The notes under the pieces: model-generated | Seen by the model: only the letters and a program-made list of their open reading frames with translations | The model's database searches: none | What the model was told of the DNA's origin: nothing | Shown here: in pieces, positions 21,700 to 30,161 of the stretch | Layout: each line of letters starts with the position of its first letter | Position numbering within the stretch: the first letter of the stretch is position 1 | Assembly: GCA_020637295.1 (NCBI GenBank) | Contig: JACJWF010000007.1 | Location: forward strand, 1 to 64,000 | Length of the DNA: 64,000 bases | From: Acidimicrobiaceae bacterium | GTDB taxonomy: Bacteria > Actinomycetota > Acidimicrobiia > Acidimicrobiales > Ilumatobacteraceae | Direction: 5' to 3' | Position numbers and translations under genes: made by a program

Positions 21700-21958
21700 C
21701 GCCACACGCCATGCCCGAGGGTGCGCTGCTGTCGAGGTGTCGATGGACCTCGATCACGTCGATGTCGTAGCCAGGGGCATACAGCAGGACGTGGCACCAG
21801 TAATCGGCAACCGGCCTGGTGTGCGCCCGCCAGTCGATGAAGCCGGGACCGAAGTTGAAGTATGGCTGCAACAGGTCGTCCTGGCCGACGTCAACGTACT
21901 GACGAGTGACCATCTCGACGATCTCGTCCTCTGTGTCGAGATCACAACCACGATGCAC
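21700..21958 (-). pseudogene. Group III truncated hemoglobin remnant
   Basis: The frame starting at ATG 21958 reads LDTEDEIVEMVTRQYVDVGQ then DDLLQPYF and WRAHTRPVADYWCHVLL, clearly the B to E helix region of the hemoglobin at 12246-12674. Similarity stops after about 80 residues; the proximal His region is missing and the frame runs into the DsbA-like gene from the other side. It is a broken third paralogue at the edge of a decayed region. Confidence 0.7.
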
Positions 21959-22061
21959 CCCACGGGACCGGAACGATCGACACTGGCCGGGGGCTCGACA
22001 CCGGGCACCATGGGTGCGTCAGGTTCGCGGAAGAACTGAACATAGAACTGCGCGTACATCA

Positions 22062-23145
22062 TCAATCGCGACGGCCGTTCGTACGCCGTCAGCTACGAGG
22101 GCCTCGACCCGCTCACCGGCCGTGACCGTCGTCGATGGCACCGCGCCGATGATGAGGCCGACGCCCGTGCACGCGCCGATGCCCTGCCGTCACCACGACC
22201 GCCCTCTCCACGTGGGGTCACGGTGTCCAGATACCTAGCACCAGGTGGCTCCCGATCCGCCAGGATCGGCTACGACCCACCACTGCGTTCCGATACGAGA
22301 AATGATCAACCGCTACGTGCTCCCGCACATCGGTCGAGTGCCACTCCGCAGTCTCACCATCACCCACCTCGAAGACCTCTACGCCCACCTTCGGAGCTGT
22401 GGCCGCCACGACGGCGGCCCGCTCGCACCCAAGCCGTATTGAGCGTGCACCAGATCCTGCGCACAGCGCTCGGCGACGCCGAACGAGCCGGCCTCGTGTA
22501 TCGCAACGTCGCCCGGCTGATGGATCCTCCGTGTCACGGCGCCGCGCCCGAGCAGCGCTGCTGGAAACGAACACCAACTCCGCCAATTCCCGCACGTCGC
22601 CATGACCCACCGGCCCGGCGATCTGGCTGGCGGCAATGACCGGCATGCGCCGCGGTGAGGTGCTCGGCCTGCGCTGGGCCGACATCTACATCACATCGAC
22701 CTCGACGCAGCGACGTTGTCGATCCGGCGGTCGGTGAGCTGCACCGGATACCAGGTCCACATGACCCCGACCAAGACCTGCACATCGCGCCGAGCGATCG
22801 ACCTCGACCAACGAACGGTGGTAGTGCGGCGCGAATGGAAACGCCACCAACTTGGCGAACTCGGGACGGTCTCAGCCGACGGGACCGTGTTCACCCGCCC
22901 CAACGGGCAGCCCGTTCACCTACATACGCTCTCGCAGACCGTCGCACGACTCCAACACGCTGCAGTGGTGCCCCCCGATCCGATTACACGACCTGCGCCA
23001 CACGCCCGCCACGCTGCTGTTGAAGCACACCACGTGCTCAGACTCGTGCAGCAGCTGAAAGTCGGCAGGCTTCAAGGTGGTTGAGCACCACCCGATCATC
23101 CACCTCCACCGCCTACGTCCCGGATGCTCAACGGCAACCAAGGTG
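22062..23145 (+). pseudogene. Tyrosine recombinase (phage integrase), multiply frameshifted
   Basis: Pieces of one integrase can be followed through several frames: NRDGRSYAVSYEGLDPLTGR (arm-binding domain, from about 22062), YVLPHIGRVPLRSLTITHLE (about 22310), a piece with GMRRGEVLGLRWADI (about 22640), LDQRTVVVRREWKRHQLGEL (about 22805) and RLHDLRHTPATLLLKH (about 22980) with the catalytic HxLRH box. The frame breaks many times, so the enzyme is dead. It ends about 230 bases from the left tRNA repeat, the usual place for an integrase. Confidence 0.82.
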
Positions 23146-23323
23146 GCGCTGCGAGCGCGTGCATGGTCTTCTCGGTCTCGTCTGCTCGGGCCGGACGCTG
23201 GGGGCAAGGCCCGGAGGAACGCACACCTCGCCGCACGTGTGCACAGAGGTGACCTTCGGGTTCCGGCCCGAAGTGCAATCCGTTGTACTGATGTTGTAGG
23301 AGGCACCGGATCGCGAGCAGCGA

Positions 23324-23355
23324 AGAGGCCCTGCCGCCGAAGCGGAAGGGCCTCT
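23324..23355. terminator. Hairpin beside the left att repeat
   Basis: AGAGGCCCT (23324-23332) pairs with AGGGCCTCT (23347-23355). The same stem occurs beside the intact tRNA at 34900-34932, and the next bases (GAGCTGGT) are also shared. It looks like the former terminator of the tRNA gene, now separated from it by the island. Confidence 0.6.
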
Positions 23356-23372
23356 GAGCTGGTTCTTTTCAA

Positions 23373-23417
23373 TGGTGGCGGGGGCAGGATTTGAACCTGC
23401 GACCTTCGGGTTATGAG
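23373..23417. repeat. 45-bp direct repeat, left att site of the island
   Basis: Exact copy of 34947-34991, the 3' part of the initiator tRNA gene from the CCA end through the anticodon. Such duplications mark the ends of DNA integrated by a tyrosine recombinase at a tRNA gene. This copy is not a working tRNA, because the sequence diverges straight after the anticodon. Confidence 0.9.
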
Positions 23418-24016
23418 GGACGGTCAACGTCGGCGTTGGTTGGTCTCGGTTGGCGTTCGTCCTGCTCACAGCGCCTGGAGCCGTCGATCTCGTCGGCGCC
23501 CGTAGGTGCCCGTTGGTGGGTGCGGGTCGCAGCGGCGTTGACATCGTGTTGACAAGGGCTGCCGACCGCGCGGCTTCCTGCGACCGGTCGCAGGCGAGCG
23601 CCCACGAATCGGACCGGTGGCGAGTGCGAAGGGTCGGGAGCGGACGAGGACCATCGGGGCACCCGGCGCGACACCGCCGCACGAGCGCCCACCGAACAGG
23701 TCGGCATCGGCCGGCGAACTTCGGGATCGGAGGCTCGGGACGGTCGAGCAGTCGCGCCGGCGTGACTCGTGGTCGACGGCATCTCGCCGCCGCCTCGGTG
23801 GTCGAACCCGCCGATGATCCCGCCGTGCCGAGTGGCCCCACGTGGAGCACTGGAAGCTCGGCCTCTGACCGAACGCCATCGGATGTCGGACCGGAAGGCA
23901 TCGCGTCAATGGCATCGGCGCGAGTCGCCGGCGGCTTGCTCGCCGTCGCGGGCTCGCGCTGTCTGGTCGACATGGTCACCGGACGCGACGCGTCGGCCAT
24001 GTCAGTAGGGTCGCCA
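23418..24016. other. Island left end without clear gene
   Basis: Reading frames stay open here but show no recognisable domain. TTGACATCGTGTTGACAAGG (23538-23557) resembles TTGACATCTCGTTGACACGG near the right end (34872-34891), in the same orientation. These could be arm-type recombinase sites or remains of a repeated end. Nothing else is seen. Confidence 0.4.
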
Positions 24017-24382
24017 ATGATGGACACGGATGTCGTGCTCGTGCACGCGTTCAGTGATGCGATCAACGCACGTGACCTGGCGCGCCTCGAAGCTCTGATG
24101 CGCCCCGAGCACCGCTTCGTCGACACTGCCGGCACGACGGTGTCCGGTCGCCCTGAGTGCCTGGCTGCGTGGGCGGCGTTCTTCACCTCGTTTCCCGACT
24201 ACCGGAACGTGCTCGAGCGCATCGACGTCGTGGTACCCGGGCGGGTCACCGCCACCGGGTACTCGCGCTGCACCGTCGAGCCGCTCGACGGCCCAGCCAT
24301 CTGGCGGGTCGTCGTTGTGGACGGTTCGATCCTCGAATGGCGCGTCGACGATTCCGCCACCCCGCAGCAGAACGGCTCCTGA
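24017..24382 (+). CDS. SnoaL/NTF2-like protein
   Basis: Small protein of 121 residues with the SnoaL-like cone fold pattern: HAFSDAINARDLARLEALM, HRFVDTAGTTVSGRPECLAA and FFTSFPDYRNVLERIDVV. Such proteins are isomerases, cyclases or ligand-binding proteins; no specific substrate can be read. The reading frame runs far upstream but only this part looks like protein. ATG 24017 was chosen, with another ATG directly after it. No clear ribosome site is seen. Confidence 0.68.
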   Translation: MMDTDVVLVHAFSDAINARDLARLEALMRPEHRFVDTAGTTVSGRPECLAAWAAFFTSFPDYRNVLERIDVVVPGRVTATGYSRCTVEPLDGPAIWRVVVVDGSILEWRVDDSATPQQNGS

Positions 24383-24560
24383 GCGGCCCGCTTGGTCCGG
24401 GCGTGGTGGCCGGCTGAATCAGGACGACGGTCGACCTTCAGAGGATCGACCGCGGCACAAGCAGGTGAACGTGACGCTGAGCTGCGGATGGTGCATGTCT
24501 CGCCCGTTCTGGGACTTTGGTCGGTTGGCTACCGATGGGGTGGCTGGCATCGTGGCCGTG

Positions 24561-25397
24561 ATGTGCGACTACTGCGACTGCCGTGCGCAACCGGAGATCG
24601 CCGCGCTGTCAGCTCAGCACGAGGAGATCCTGGCGGTGGTCGGCGCGCTTCGCCGGTTGCTCGACGACGGTTGCGACGTCGGCGAGCTCACGCGCCTCGT
24701 GGCTGAGTTGTCTGTGCTCCTGCTGCCCCACGCGCGCCGCGAGGAGGCGGGAGTGTTTGCGGAGCTTCGTCTCGCCGTGGGTTCTGATTACGTCGAACGG
24801 TTCGATCGTGAGCACGACATGATCGAGGCTCAGCTGATCGATCCCTCATTGGGCGCCGAGACGCTGGCGTCGGTGTTGGACATCCTGAGCGCGCACATTC
24901 TCGACGAGGAAACCGACATGTATCCGGCGGCGCGTCAGCTGTTGGATGCGACGCAGTGGGCGGCCGTCGACCACGCCGTTCATCATCTGAACGGTGCCCA
25001 AGCCACACGGCCGGCTGACCGTGCGAGGCAGAACCGTTCAGTGGTCGAAGGCGGGGTAGCCGCCGAAGCGGATGCTGGCCCCGGCGAGTACGAACAACAC
25101 GGCGGCGATGGTGACGAGCCGGATGTGCCACGCCAGTGTGGTGAGGGTGTCGTCGGTGAGCTTGGGGATGACGCGCAGGCGGGCGTGAACGGCAAGGCCG
25201 AGGGTGGCGGCGAGGAGCCCGAGTTTGACTTGGACGACGTGGGCGACGGGGTTGTCGTCGAACCAGTTGCCGGGTCCGCCGAGGAGGTGGTGGGCGAGCC
25301 AAAGCCCGGTGATGATCTGGAGTGCGAGCGCGGGGAGCCCGACACGTTCGAAGTTGCGTTCGAACTCGCTCACGGTTGCGGCTCGCTGAGCGCGTAG
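24561..25397 (+). CDS. Hemerythrin-like protein with CDYCDC head (copy 2), odd C-terminus
   Basis: The first 150 residues are a hemerythrin like the copy 1 protein: MCDYCDCR head, SAQHEEI, LLPHARREE, REHDMIE, SAHILDEETDMYPAA. After about position 25011 the frame stays open for 128 more codons, antisense to the CopD-like gene at 25038-25496. That tail is Gly/Asp/Glu-rich and looks like a shadow of the other strand, so the original stop was probably lost at a junction. The domain itself is convincing; the natural end is not. Confidence 0.65.
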   Translation: MCDYCDCRAQPEIAALSAQHEEILAVVGALRRLLDDGCDVGELTRLVAELSVLLLPHARREEAGVFAELRLAVGSDYVERFDREHDMIEAQLIDPSLGAETLASVLDILSAHILDEETDMYPAARQLLDATQWAAVDHAVHHLNGAQATRPADRARQNRSVVEGGVAAEADAGPGEYEQHGGDGDEPDVPRQCGEGVVGELGDDAQAGVNGKAEGGGEEPEFDLDDVGDGVVVEPVAGSAEEVVGEPKPGDDLECERGEPDTFEVAFELAHGCGSLSA

Positions 25398-25496
25398 GGC
25401 GCTGGGGAGGATGGCGACGGCGAGCACGAGGTGGCCGCCGGCCCACACGCTGGCGCCGAGGATGTGGAGGCTGAGCGCGAGGTAGTAGCCGGCCAT
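25038..25496 (-). CDS. CopD-like four-helix membrane protein (copy 2)
   Basis: Membrane protein of 152 residues, collinear with the copy 1 protein at 9222-9680 and sharing LSLHILGA-VWAGGHLVLAV and the final ASIRFGGYP. Conserved His in helix 1 and near AWHIRLVT suggest heme or copper ligands. It starts one base after the TDT stop and is the last gene of the copy 2 operon. In copy 1 it lies at the other end of the cluster, so gene order was rearranged. Confidence 0.72.
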   Translation of the reverse strand: MAGYYLALSLHILGASVWAGGHLVLAVAILPSALRAQRAATVSEFERNFERVGLPALALQIITGLWLAHHLLGGPGNWFDDNPVAHVVQVKLGLLAATLGLAVHARLRVIPKLTDDTLTTLAWHIRLVTIAAVLFVLAGASIRFGGYPAFDH

Positions 25497-25497
25497 C

Positions 25498-26589
25498 TCA
25501 GGCGGCTCGGGCAGCGGGGTCTACTGCTGTTCGGCCACGGCGGTTGAGGGCTCGTGCGCCTTGGTGGACGAGCCCGGCGAATGTCGCGGTCCATGCGGTG
25601 AGGGCGACGGCGAGGGTGATCTTGGGTGCCCATCCGAGTTGGTGGAGTTGGGTGACGGCGCGCATCTTGAACGTGGCGGCGCCGTACATGCCGAGGGGGA
25701 ACACGAGCGCCCAGTACGACGGGTGGTAGCGCAACGGGAGCTTGCGGATCAGGTGTCGCCAGACGCCGATGGCGACCATGACGGGGAACCAGAAGGTAGC
25801 GGTGGCCCAGGCGAGCGTGACGAGGCCTTCGATCAGCGCCGCGAGCCGATCGACGCGGGGGGCGACGGTGCGTGTGCCGAGCAGGTTGGAGCCGGCGAGG
25901 ACGGTGATCGCGACAGCGCCGGCGGCGATCCAGGCGGGCGGGTCGGCTTCGGTGGGTTCGAGCTGCTGGAACGTCCAGCGCAGGAAGACCATCGTCATCA
26001 CGATCAGGTAGAGCACGAGTCCGAGGCTGAACGCGGCGATGCACACGAACGCGAGGAAGTCGCTCGGGTCGTGACCGAGGAGCAGGGCGCCGGTCACGGC
26101 GATGGATTCGGTGGCGACGGTGAGCAGGAACCAGGTGCCGTTGATGCCGGCCCCGAGGCCGGGTTTGTCGCTGCGCAGCACATCGGAGATCAGCGCGGCG
26201 TAGGCGAGGACGGCATAGAGCGGCAGCGAGATCCACCACAGGGTTTCGGCGAGGCCCCACCATCCGTGGACGACGGCGGAGGCGCTGGCGAGCACGTTGG
26301 TGCCGGCGACGATGGTGAGGAACGCGAAGCCTTTGGCGTGGCTGGTGAGGTCGGCGAGGAGACGTCGTGGGTAGCGGGCGAGGCGGACGGCGACGAGCAC
26401 GGCGAGCACCACGTAGGCGATCGCGGCGATCGCGTAGAGCACGTCGGCGAGCCAATCGATCGTCTGTTGCTTGGAGGCGACGGCGATGATGCCGGTAGCC
26501 ATGACGAGCGCGAAGTATCCGGGGAACAGCGTCGCGATCGGGCCGGGCGGCGGCGTGGTGTCGCGCTGCGGGGGTGGTGTGTCGGTCAT
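25498..26589 (-). CDS. TDT/TehA-SLAC1 family anion channel (copy 2)
   Basis: Paralogue of the 1562-2602 protein, 363 residues with about ten helices. It shares PIATLFPGYFALVMATGI near the N-terminus and RYHPSYWA-VFPLGMYG near the C-terminus. Its start overlaps the stop of the 67-residue protein. It probably moves a small anion that is substrate or product of the molybdoenzyme. The N-terminus is Pro/Thr-rich and longer than in copy 1. Confidence 0.83.
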   Translation of the reverse strand: MTDTPPPQRDTTPPPGPIATLFPGYFALVMATGIIAVASKQQTIDWLADVLYAIAAIAYVVLAVLVAVRLARYPRRLLADLTSHAKGFAFLTIVAGTNVLASASAVVHGWWGLAETLWWISLPLYAVLAYAALISDVLRSDKPGLGAGINGTWFLLTVATESIAVTGALLLGHDPSDFLAFVCIAAFSLGLVLYLIVMTMVFLRWTFQQLEPTEADPPAWIAAGAVAITVLAGSNLLGTRTVAPRVDRLAALIEGLVTLAWATATFWFPVMVAIGVWRHLIRKLPLRYHPSYWALVFPLGMYGAATFKMRAVTQLHQLGWAPKITLAVALTAWTATFAGLVHQGARALNRRGRTAVDPAARAA

Positions 26590-26789
26590 GGGCGAAGGTA
26601 CCGGAGGAAGGCGGCGGCGGCGGCGAACAACACGACCGAGACGATGGCGGTGGCCCAGGCGAGCGCTTCGGCGTCGGTTTGGAACGCTTCGACGGCGACG
26701 GTGACGAGGAACACCTGGAACGCGACGAGGACGATGACGTAGAGCACGACCGCGGATGAGGTGCGGCGGGCGCGTTCGGAGGCTCTCAT
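26586..26789 (-). CDS. 67-residue membrane protein of the molybdoenzyme operon (copy 2)
   Basis: Two-helix protein of the same length as its copy 1 partner, with the shared core QVFLVTVA-EAF and ALAWATAIVSVVLFAAAA and the ending FLRYLRP. Its start overlaps the Rieske stop and its stop overlaps the TDT start. Conservation in both clusters supports a functional subunit. Confidence 0.75.
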   Translation of the reverse strand: MRASERARRTSSAVVLYVIVLVAFQVFLVTVAVEAFQTDAEALAWATAIVSVVLFAAAAAFLRYLRP

Positions 26790-27301
26790 GTGTGCCGTCC
26801 GAGCGCCCAGATCATGCCGTCGTCGCGGACTTCGAGGTCGATGCGTCCGAGCGGGCGGGTTGGTGGGCCGGAGATGACGGTGCCGGTGGCGGCGTCGAAG
26901 TTGCCTTCGTGGCAGGGGCAGTGCCAGCGGTGCTCGTCGGGTTGGTAGTAGACGACGCAGCCGAGGTGTGTGCATTTCTGGCTGAATGCGACGACGTCGG
27001 TGTCGGTGAGCCGGACGAGGATCGCCGGGTCGTCGTCGCCGGGGTAGCGGAACAGGTATGGCTCGCCGACGGTGACGTCGGCAGCGGCGACGATGGCGCG
27101 AGGTTCGCCGTGGTTGATGCTGCGCAGTTGAGTCCATGCGGCGATGCCGACGTTGGCGACAGCGATGGTGCCGGCACCGAGCACGAGGTAGCGGGCGAAC
27201 TCGCGTCGGGTCACTTCTTCTTCAGAGAGCGCCTGGTACGGGAAGTCCCGCTTCCACGGCGGCGGGACCGGAACGGAGGCGGGGGAGGTTTCGTCGGTCA
27301 T
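26786..27301 (-). CDS. Rieske [2Fe-2S] protein with Tat-like anchor (copy 2)
   Basis: Electron carrier of 171 residues, nearly the same as copy 1. It has TRREFARYLVLGAGTIA as a twin-arginine-like anchor and CTHLGC with CPCHEGNF as cluster ligands. It shares WKRDFPY before the anchor. It overlaps both neighbours by four bases. It should form part of the same type of redox complex. Confidence 0.88.
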   Translation of the reverse strand: MTDETSPASVPVPPPWKRDFPYQALSEEEVTRREFARYLVLGAGTIAVANVGIAAWTQLRSINHGEPRAIVAAADVTVGEPYLFRYPGDDDPAILVRLTDTDVVAFSQKCTHLGCVVYYQPDEHRWHCPCHEGNFDAATGTVISGPPTRPLGRIDLEVRDDGMIWALGRHT

Positions 27302-27933
27302 CGCGGCACCGTCTCCTCGAGGCCGAAGGGATCGTCGAGCCAGGATCGGCGGCCGTCGGCGAGGACGTCGAGTGGGCCGGCGAGGGCGTCGTCGATCACG
27401 GTGTACACCTTGGTTCGCACCTGTTGGCGGCCGAACAGGAAGTCGCGGAACAGTGTCCCGCGACGGGTGTCGCGGAACTGTTCGATCGTGCCGTACCACA
27501 GGGCTTCGCTGGGGCACACCGATGCGCACATCGGGGTCAGGCCCTCGGCGGTGCGGTCGGTGCACATGTCGCACTTCATCATCTGGTCGAACTCGGCGAC
27601 GTACTTGGGGACACCGAACGGGCAGGCGAGCACACAGTTGGAGCAGCCGATGCAGCGCGGTTTGAGGGCGGACTGAACGATGCCCTCTTCGGTCTGCTTG
27701 ATGGCGTCGGCCGGGCACACCTGCGCGCACGTCGGGTCTTCGCAGTGCATGCACACCATCGGCGCGGTCTGCGTCGAGGCGGCCCGGTCGACGCGTTCGA
27801 GATGGATCAGTGATTGACCGCGATGGGTGCCGCACTCGGCGCACGCCTGTACGCACGCTTCGCAGCCGATGCATCGGCTCTGGTCGATGACGAACACCGG
27901 GGTGTCGTCGATCCCGAACTGTCCGGTCTTCAC
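27298..27933 (-). CDS. Four-cluster ferredoxin subunit, DmsB/NrfC type (copy 2)
   Basis: Protein of 211 residues with all 16 cluster cysteines as in copy 1 (CIGCEACVQAC, CMHCEDPTCAQVC, CIGCSNCVLAC, and CDMC with CASVC). It begins at GTG 27933, overlapping the molybdoenzyme stop (GTGA). It is the electron-transfer subunit of the Mo enzyme encoded upstream. Confidence 0.9.
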   Translation of the reverse strand: MKTGQFGIDDTPVFVIDQSRCIGCEACVQACAECGTHRGQSLIHLERVDRAASTQTAPMVCMHCEDPTCAQVCPADAIKQTEEGIVQSALKPRCIGCSNCVLACPFGVPKYVAEFDQMMKCDMCTDRTAEGLTPMCASVCPSEALWYGTIEQFRDTRRGTLFRDFLFGRQQVRTKVYTVIDDALAGPLDVLADGRRSWLDDPFGLEETVPR

Positions 27934-30161
27934 GACGATGCCTCGTGCAGGCCGAGGTCGCGGGTGTCGGTGGTGGCGCCTCGTCCGCCGGCACGCTCGA
28001 CTCGCACCGCGGTCACTTTGAACTCGGGCATCTTCGCGAGCGGGTCGACGGCACGGTTGGTGAGCTGGTTGGCGGCCTGCGCGCCGGGCCAGTGATACGG
28101 GATGAACACGGTGTCGGGCCGGATCGTGGTGACGACGTGCGCGGGAAGGGTCATCGAACCCCGCCGCGAGGTGACGGTGACGAGGTCGCCGTCGACGACC
28201 CCGATCGTGTCGGCGAGGCGGGGGTGCATCTCGCACAGCGGTCGCGGATATTGGGCGACGAGCGCGGCGATGCGCCGGGTTTGGGTGCCTGACAGGTATT
28301 GCGACACAACTCGCCCGGTGGTGAGCAGCAGCGGGTAGTCGTCGTCGACGACTTCGGCGGATGGTTTGAACGGGACCGGGTGGAAGCGGGCTTTGCCGTC
28401 GGGGTGGGCGAAGCGGCCGCCTTCGTGGAGCCGTGGCGTGCCGGGGTGGCCCGGTTCGGGGATCGGCCAGAACAGACCCATCTCGTCTTCGATGCGTTGC
28501 CAGGTGGCGCCGGTGTAGTCGGCGGTGCCGCCGTGGCTGGCGCGGCACAACTCGTCGAAGATCTGCTCGGTGTTCGCGTACGAGAACAAGTCGCCTTTGC
28601 CGAGCCGTCGGGCGATGTCGACCAGGATCTCCCAGTCGCGGCGGGCCTCGCCAGGCGGGGTGACCGCCGCGTTGATCTTGATGATCCGGCCTTCACCACT
28701 GGTCGAGGTGCCTTCGTCCTCTTCGTGCAACGATCCGGGCAGCACGACGTCGGCGTGCTGGGCGGACTCGGACAAGAAGAAGTCGATGACGGTGTAGAAC
28801 TCGAGCTTGTCCAGGGCCTCGCGTGTGAAGTTCGCGTCGGGTGCGGACACGAGCGGGTTGAAGCAGATCGACAACAGGCCTTTGATGCGGCCGTCGTGGA
28901 TCGCCTCGATGATCTCCTCGGCGGGCATCCCCTTGCCGGGGATGTCGGCCTCGTCGCATCCCCACACGGCGGCGACGGCGGCGCGGTGGTCCGGGTTGGA
29001 GATGTCGCGGTTACCGGGGAGCTGATCGCATTTGTGGCCGTGCTCGCGGCCGCCCTGCCCGTTGCCCTGACCGGTGATCGTCGACACCCCGCAACCGGGC
29101 TTGCCGAACTTGCCGGTGGCGAGACCGAGGTTGATCGCGGCGAGGACGTTGTCGACCCCTTTGGTGTGTTGCTCGATCCCGCGGGCGTGCAACATCATCC
29201 CGGTCGCGGCGGTCCCCCACCACTCGGCGGCTTCTTCGATGCGGGCGGCAGGCACCCCGGTGATGTCGGCGGCCCACGCCGGTGTCATGTCGGCGACCGC
29301 AGCCGCGGCCTCGTCGAAGCCGACGGTGTGGGCGTCGATGAACTCGTGATCGAGCCAGCCACGCTCGATCAGCACGTGCAGCACGGCGCCGAACAGCGCC
29401 GAGTCGGTGCCCGGCCGCACCGGCAGGAACAGGTCCGCGGTCCGGGCCAGCGGCACCACCCGCGGGTCCTGGACGATGAGCTTGGCGCCCCGGTCACGCG
29501 CACGCCAGATGTAGCTCGTAGTGATCGGGAACGTCTCGGCGACGTTCGCGCCCGCGACCCACACGACATCGGCGAGGGGGATGTCGCTCCACGGGTTCGG
29601 TGCACGGTCGATGCCGAGCGCCTTCTTGTTCCCGGTGCCGGCCGACACCATGCAGAACCGGCCGTTGTAGTCCAGGTTCGCGGTGTGCAACGCGAGACGA
29701 GCGAACTTGCCGACCAGGTAGCTCTTCTCGTTCGTCAACGAGACACCCGACAGCATCGCGAACGCGTCATCGCCGTGCTCGGCCTGGATCCGGCGGATCT
29801 CCGCGACGACCCGCTCCAGCGCATGATCCCAGGAGGTCTGACGGAAGCCACCCGGCGCGGCGGGGTCGCGTTCCATCGGGTGCAGCAACCGATCCGGATG
29901 GCTGCCCTGCAGGTAGCGCTTCACGCCTTTCGGGCACAGCTTGCCCTCGTTGAACGGGAACTCGTACCACGGTTCGAACCCGACGACCGCGTTGTCGTGA
30001 ACCTTGAGCTTGATCCCACACTGCTGCCCGCAGAAGCAGCAATGCGTCTTGACCACCCGGTCGACCTCGATCCCGGCGTTCCAGCCGCCAGGCGGGGCCT
30101 CGTTGAGGTGCGGCCCGTAGCGGGCGATCAGCTCGTCGTCGGTGAGTGGTGGTCGTGCCAT
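27930..30161 (-). CDS. Molybdopterin oxidoreductase, NasA/NarB nitrate-reductase-like (copy 2)
   Basis: Catalytic subunit of 743 residues, the same length as copy 1 and very similar throughout. It has the HCCFCGQQCG and KLCPKG cluster box and the probable Mo ligand Cys in NGRFCMVSAGTG. The C-terminal MGD domain (YLSGTQTRRIAALVAQYP) is intact. No Tat signal is visible. Having the same enzyme twice with full conservation suggests both are active, perhaps under different control: this copy lies behind an Rrf2 regulator. Confidence 0.86.
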   Translation of the reverse strand: MARPPLTDDELIARYGPHLNEAPPGGWNAGIEVDRVVKTHCCFCGQQCGIKLKVHDNAVVGFEPWYEFPFNEGKLCPKGVKRYLQGSHPDRLLHPMERDPAAPGGFRQTSWDHALERVVAEIRRIQAEHGDDAFAMLSGVSLTNEKSYLVGKFARLALHTANLDYNGRFCMVSAGTGNKKALGIDRAPNPWSDIPLADVVWVAGANVAETFPITTSYIWRARDRGAKLIVQDPRVVPLARTADLFLPVRPGTDSALFGAVLHVLIERGWLDHEFIDAHTVGFDEAAAAVADMTPAWAADITGVPAARIEEAAEWWGTAATGMMLHARGIEQHTKGVDNVLAAINLGLATGKFGKPGCGVSTITGQGNGQGGREHGHKCDQLPGNRDISNPDHRAAVAAVWGCDEADIPGKGMPAEEIIEAIHDGRIKGLLSICFNPLVSAPDANFTREALDKLEFYTVIDFFLSESAQHADVVLPGSLHEEDEGTSTSGEGRIIKINAAVTPPGEARRDWEILVDIARRLGKGDLFSYANTEQIFDELCRASHGGTADYTGATWQRIEDEMGLFWPIPEPGHPGTPRLHEGGRFAHPDGKARFHPVPFKPSAEVVDDDYPLLLTTGRVVSQYLSGTQTRRIAALVAQYPRPLCEMHPRLADTIGVVDGDLVTVTSRRGSMTLPAHVVTTIRPDTVFIPYHWPGAQAANQLTNRAVDPLAKMPEFKVTAVRVERAGGRGATTDTRDLGLHEASS

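Noticed and set aside
22000..22065. Possible C-terminus of another gene on the minus strand (REPDAPMVPGVEPP)
   Set aside because: Too short and without any recognisable domain, inside decayed DNA.
23373..23450. Second tRNA gene
   Set aside because: Only the 3' part from CCA to the anticodon is present, so it is an att remnant and not a functional tRNA.
23450..24016. N-terminal extension of the SnoaL-like frame
   Set aside because: Low-complexity Arg/Ser-rich translation with no similarity to the fold; only the last 121 codons look like protein.
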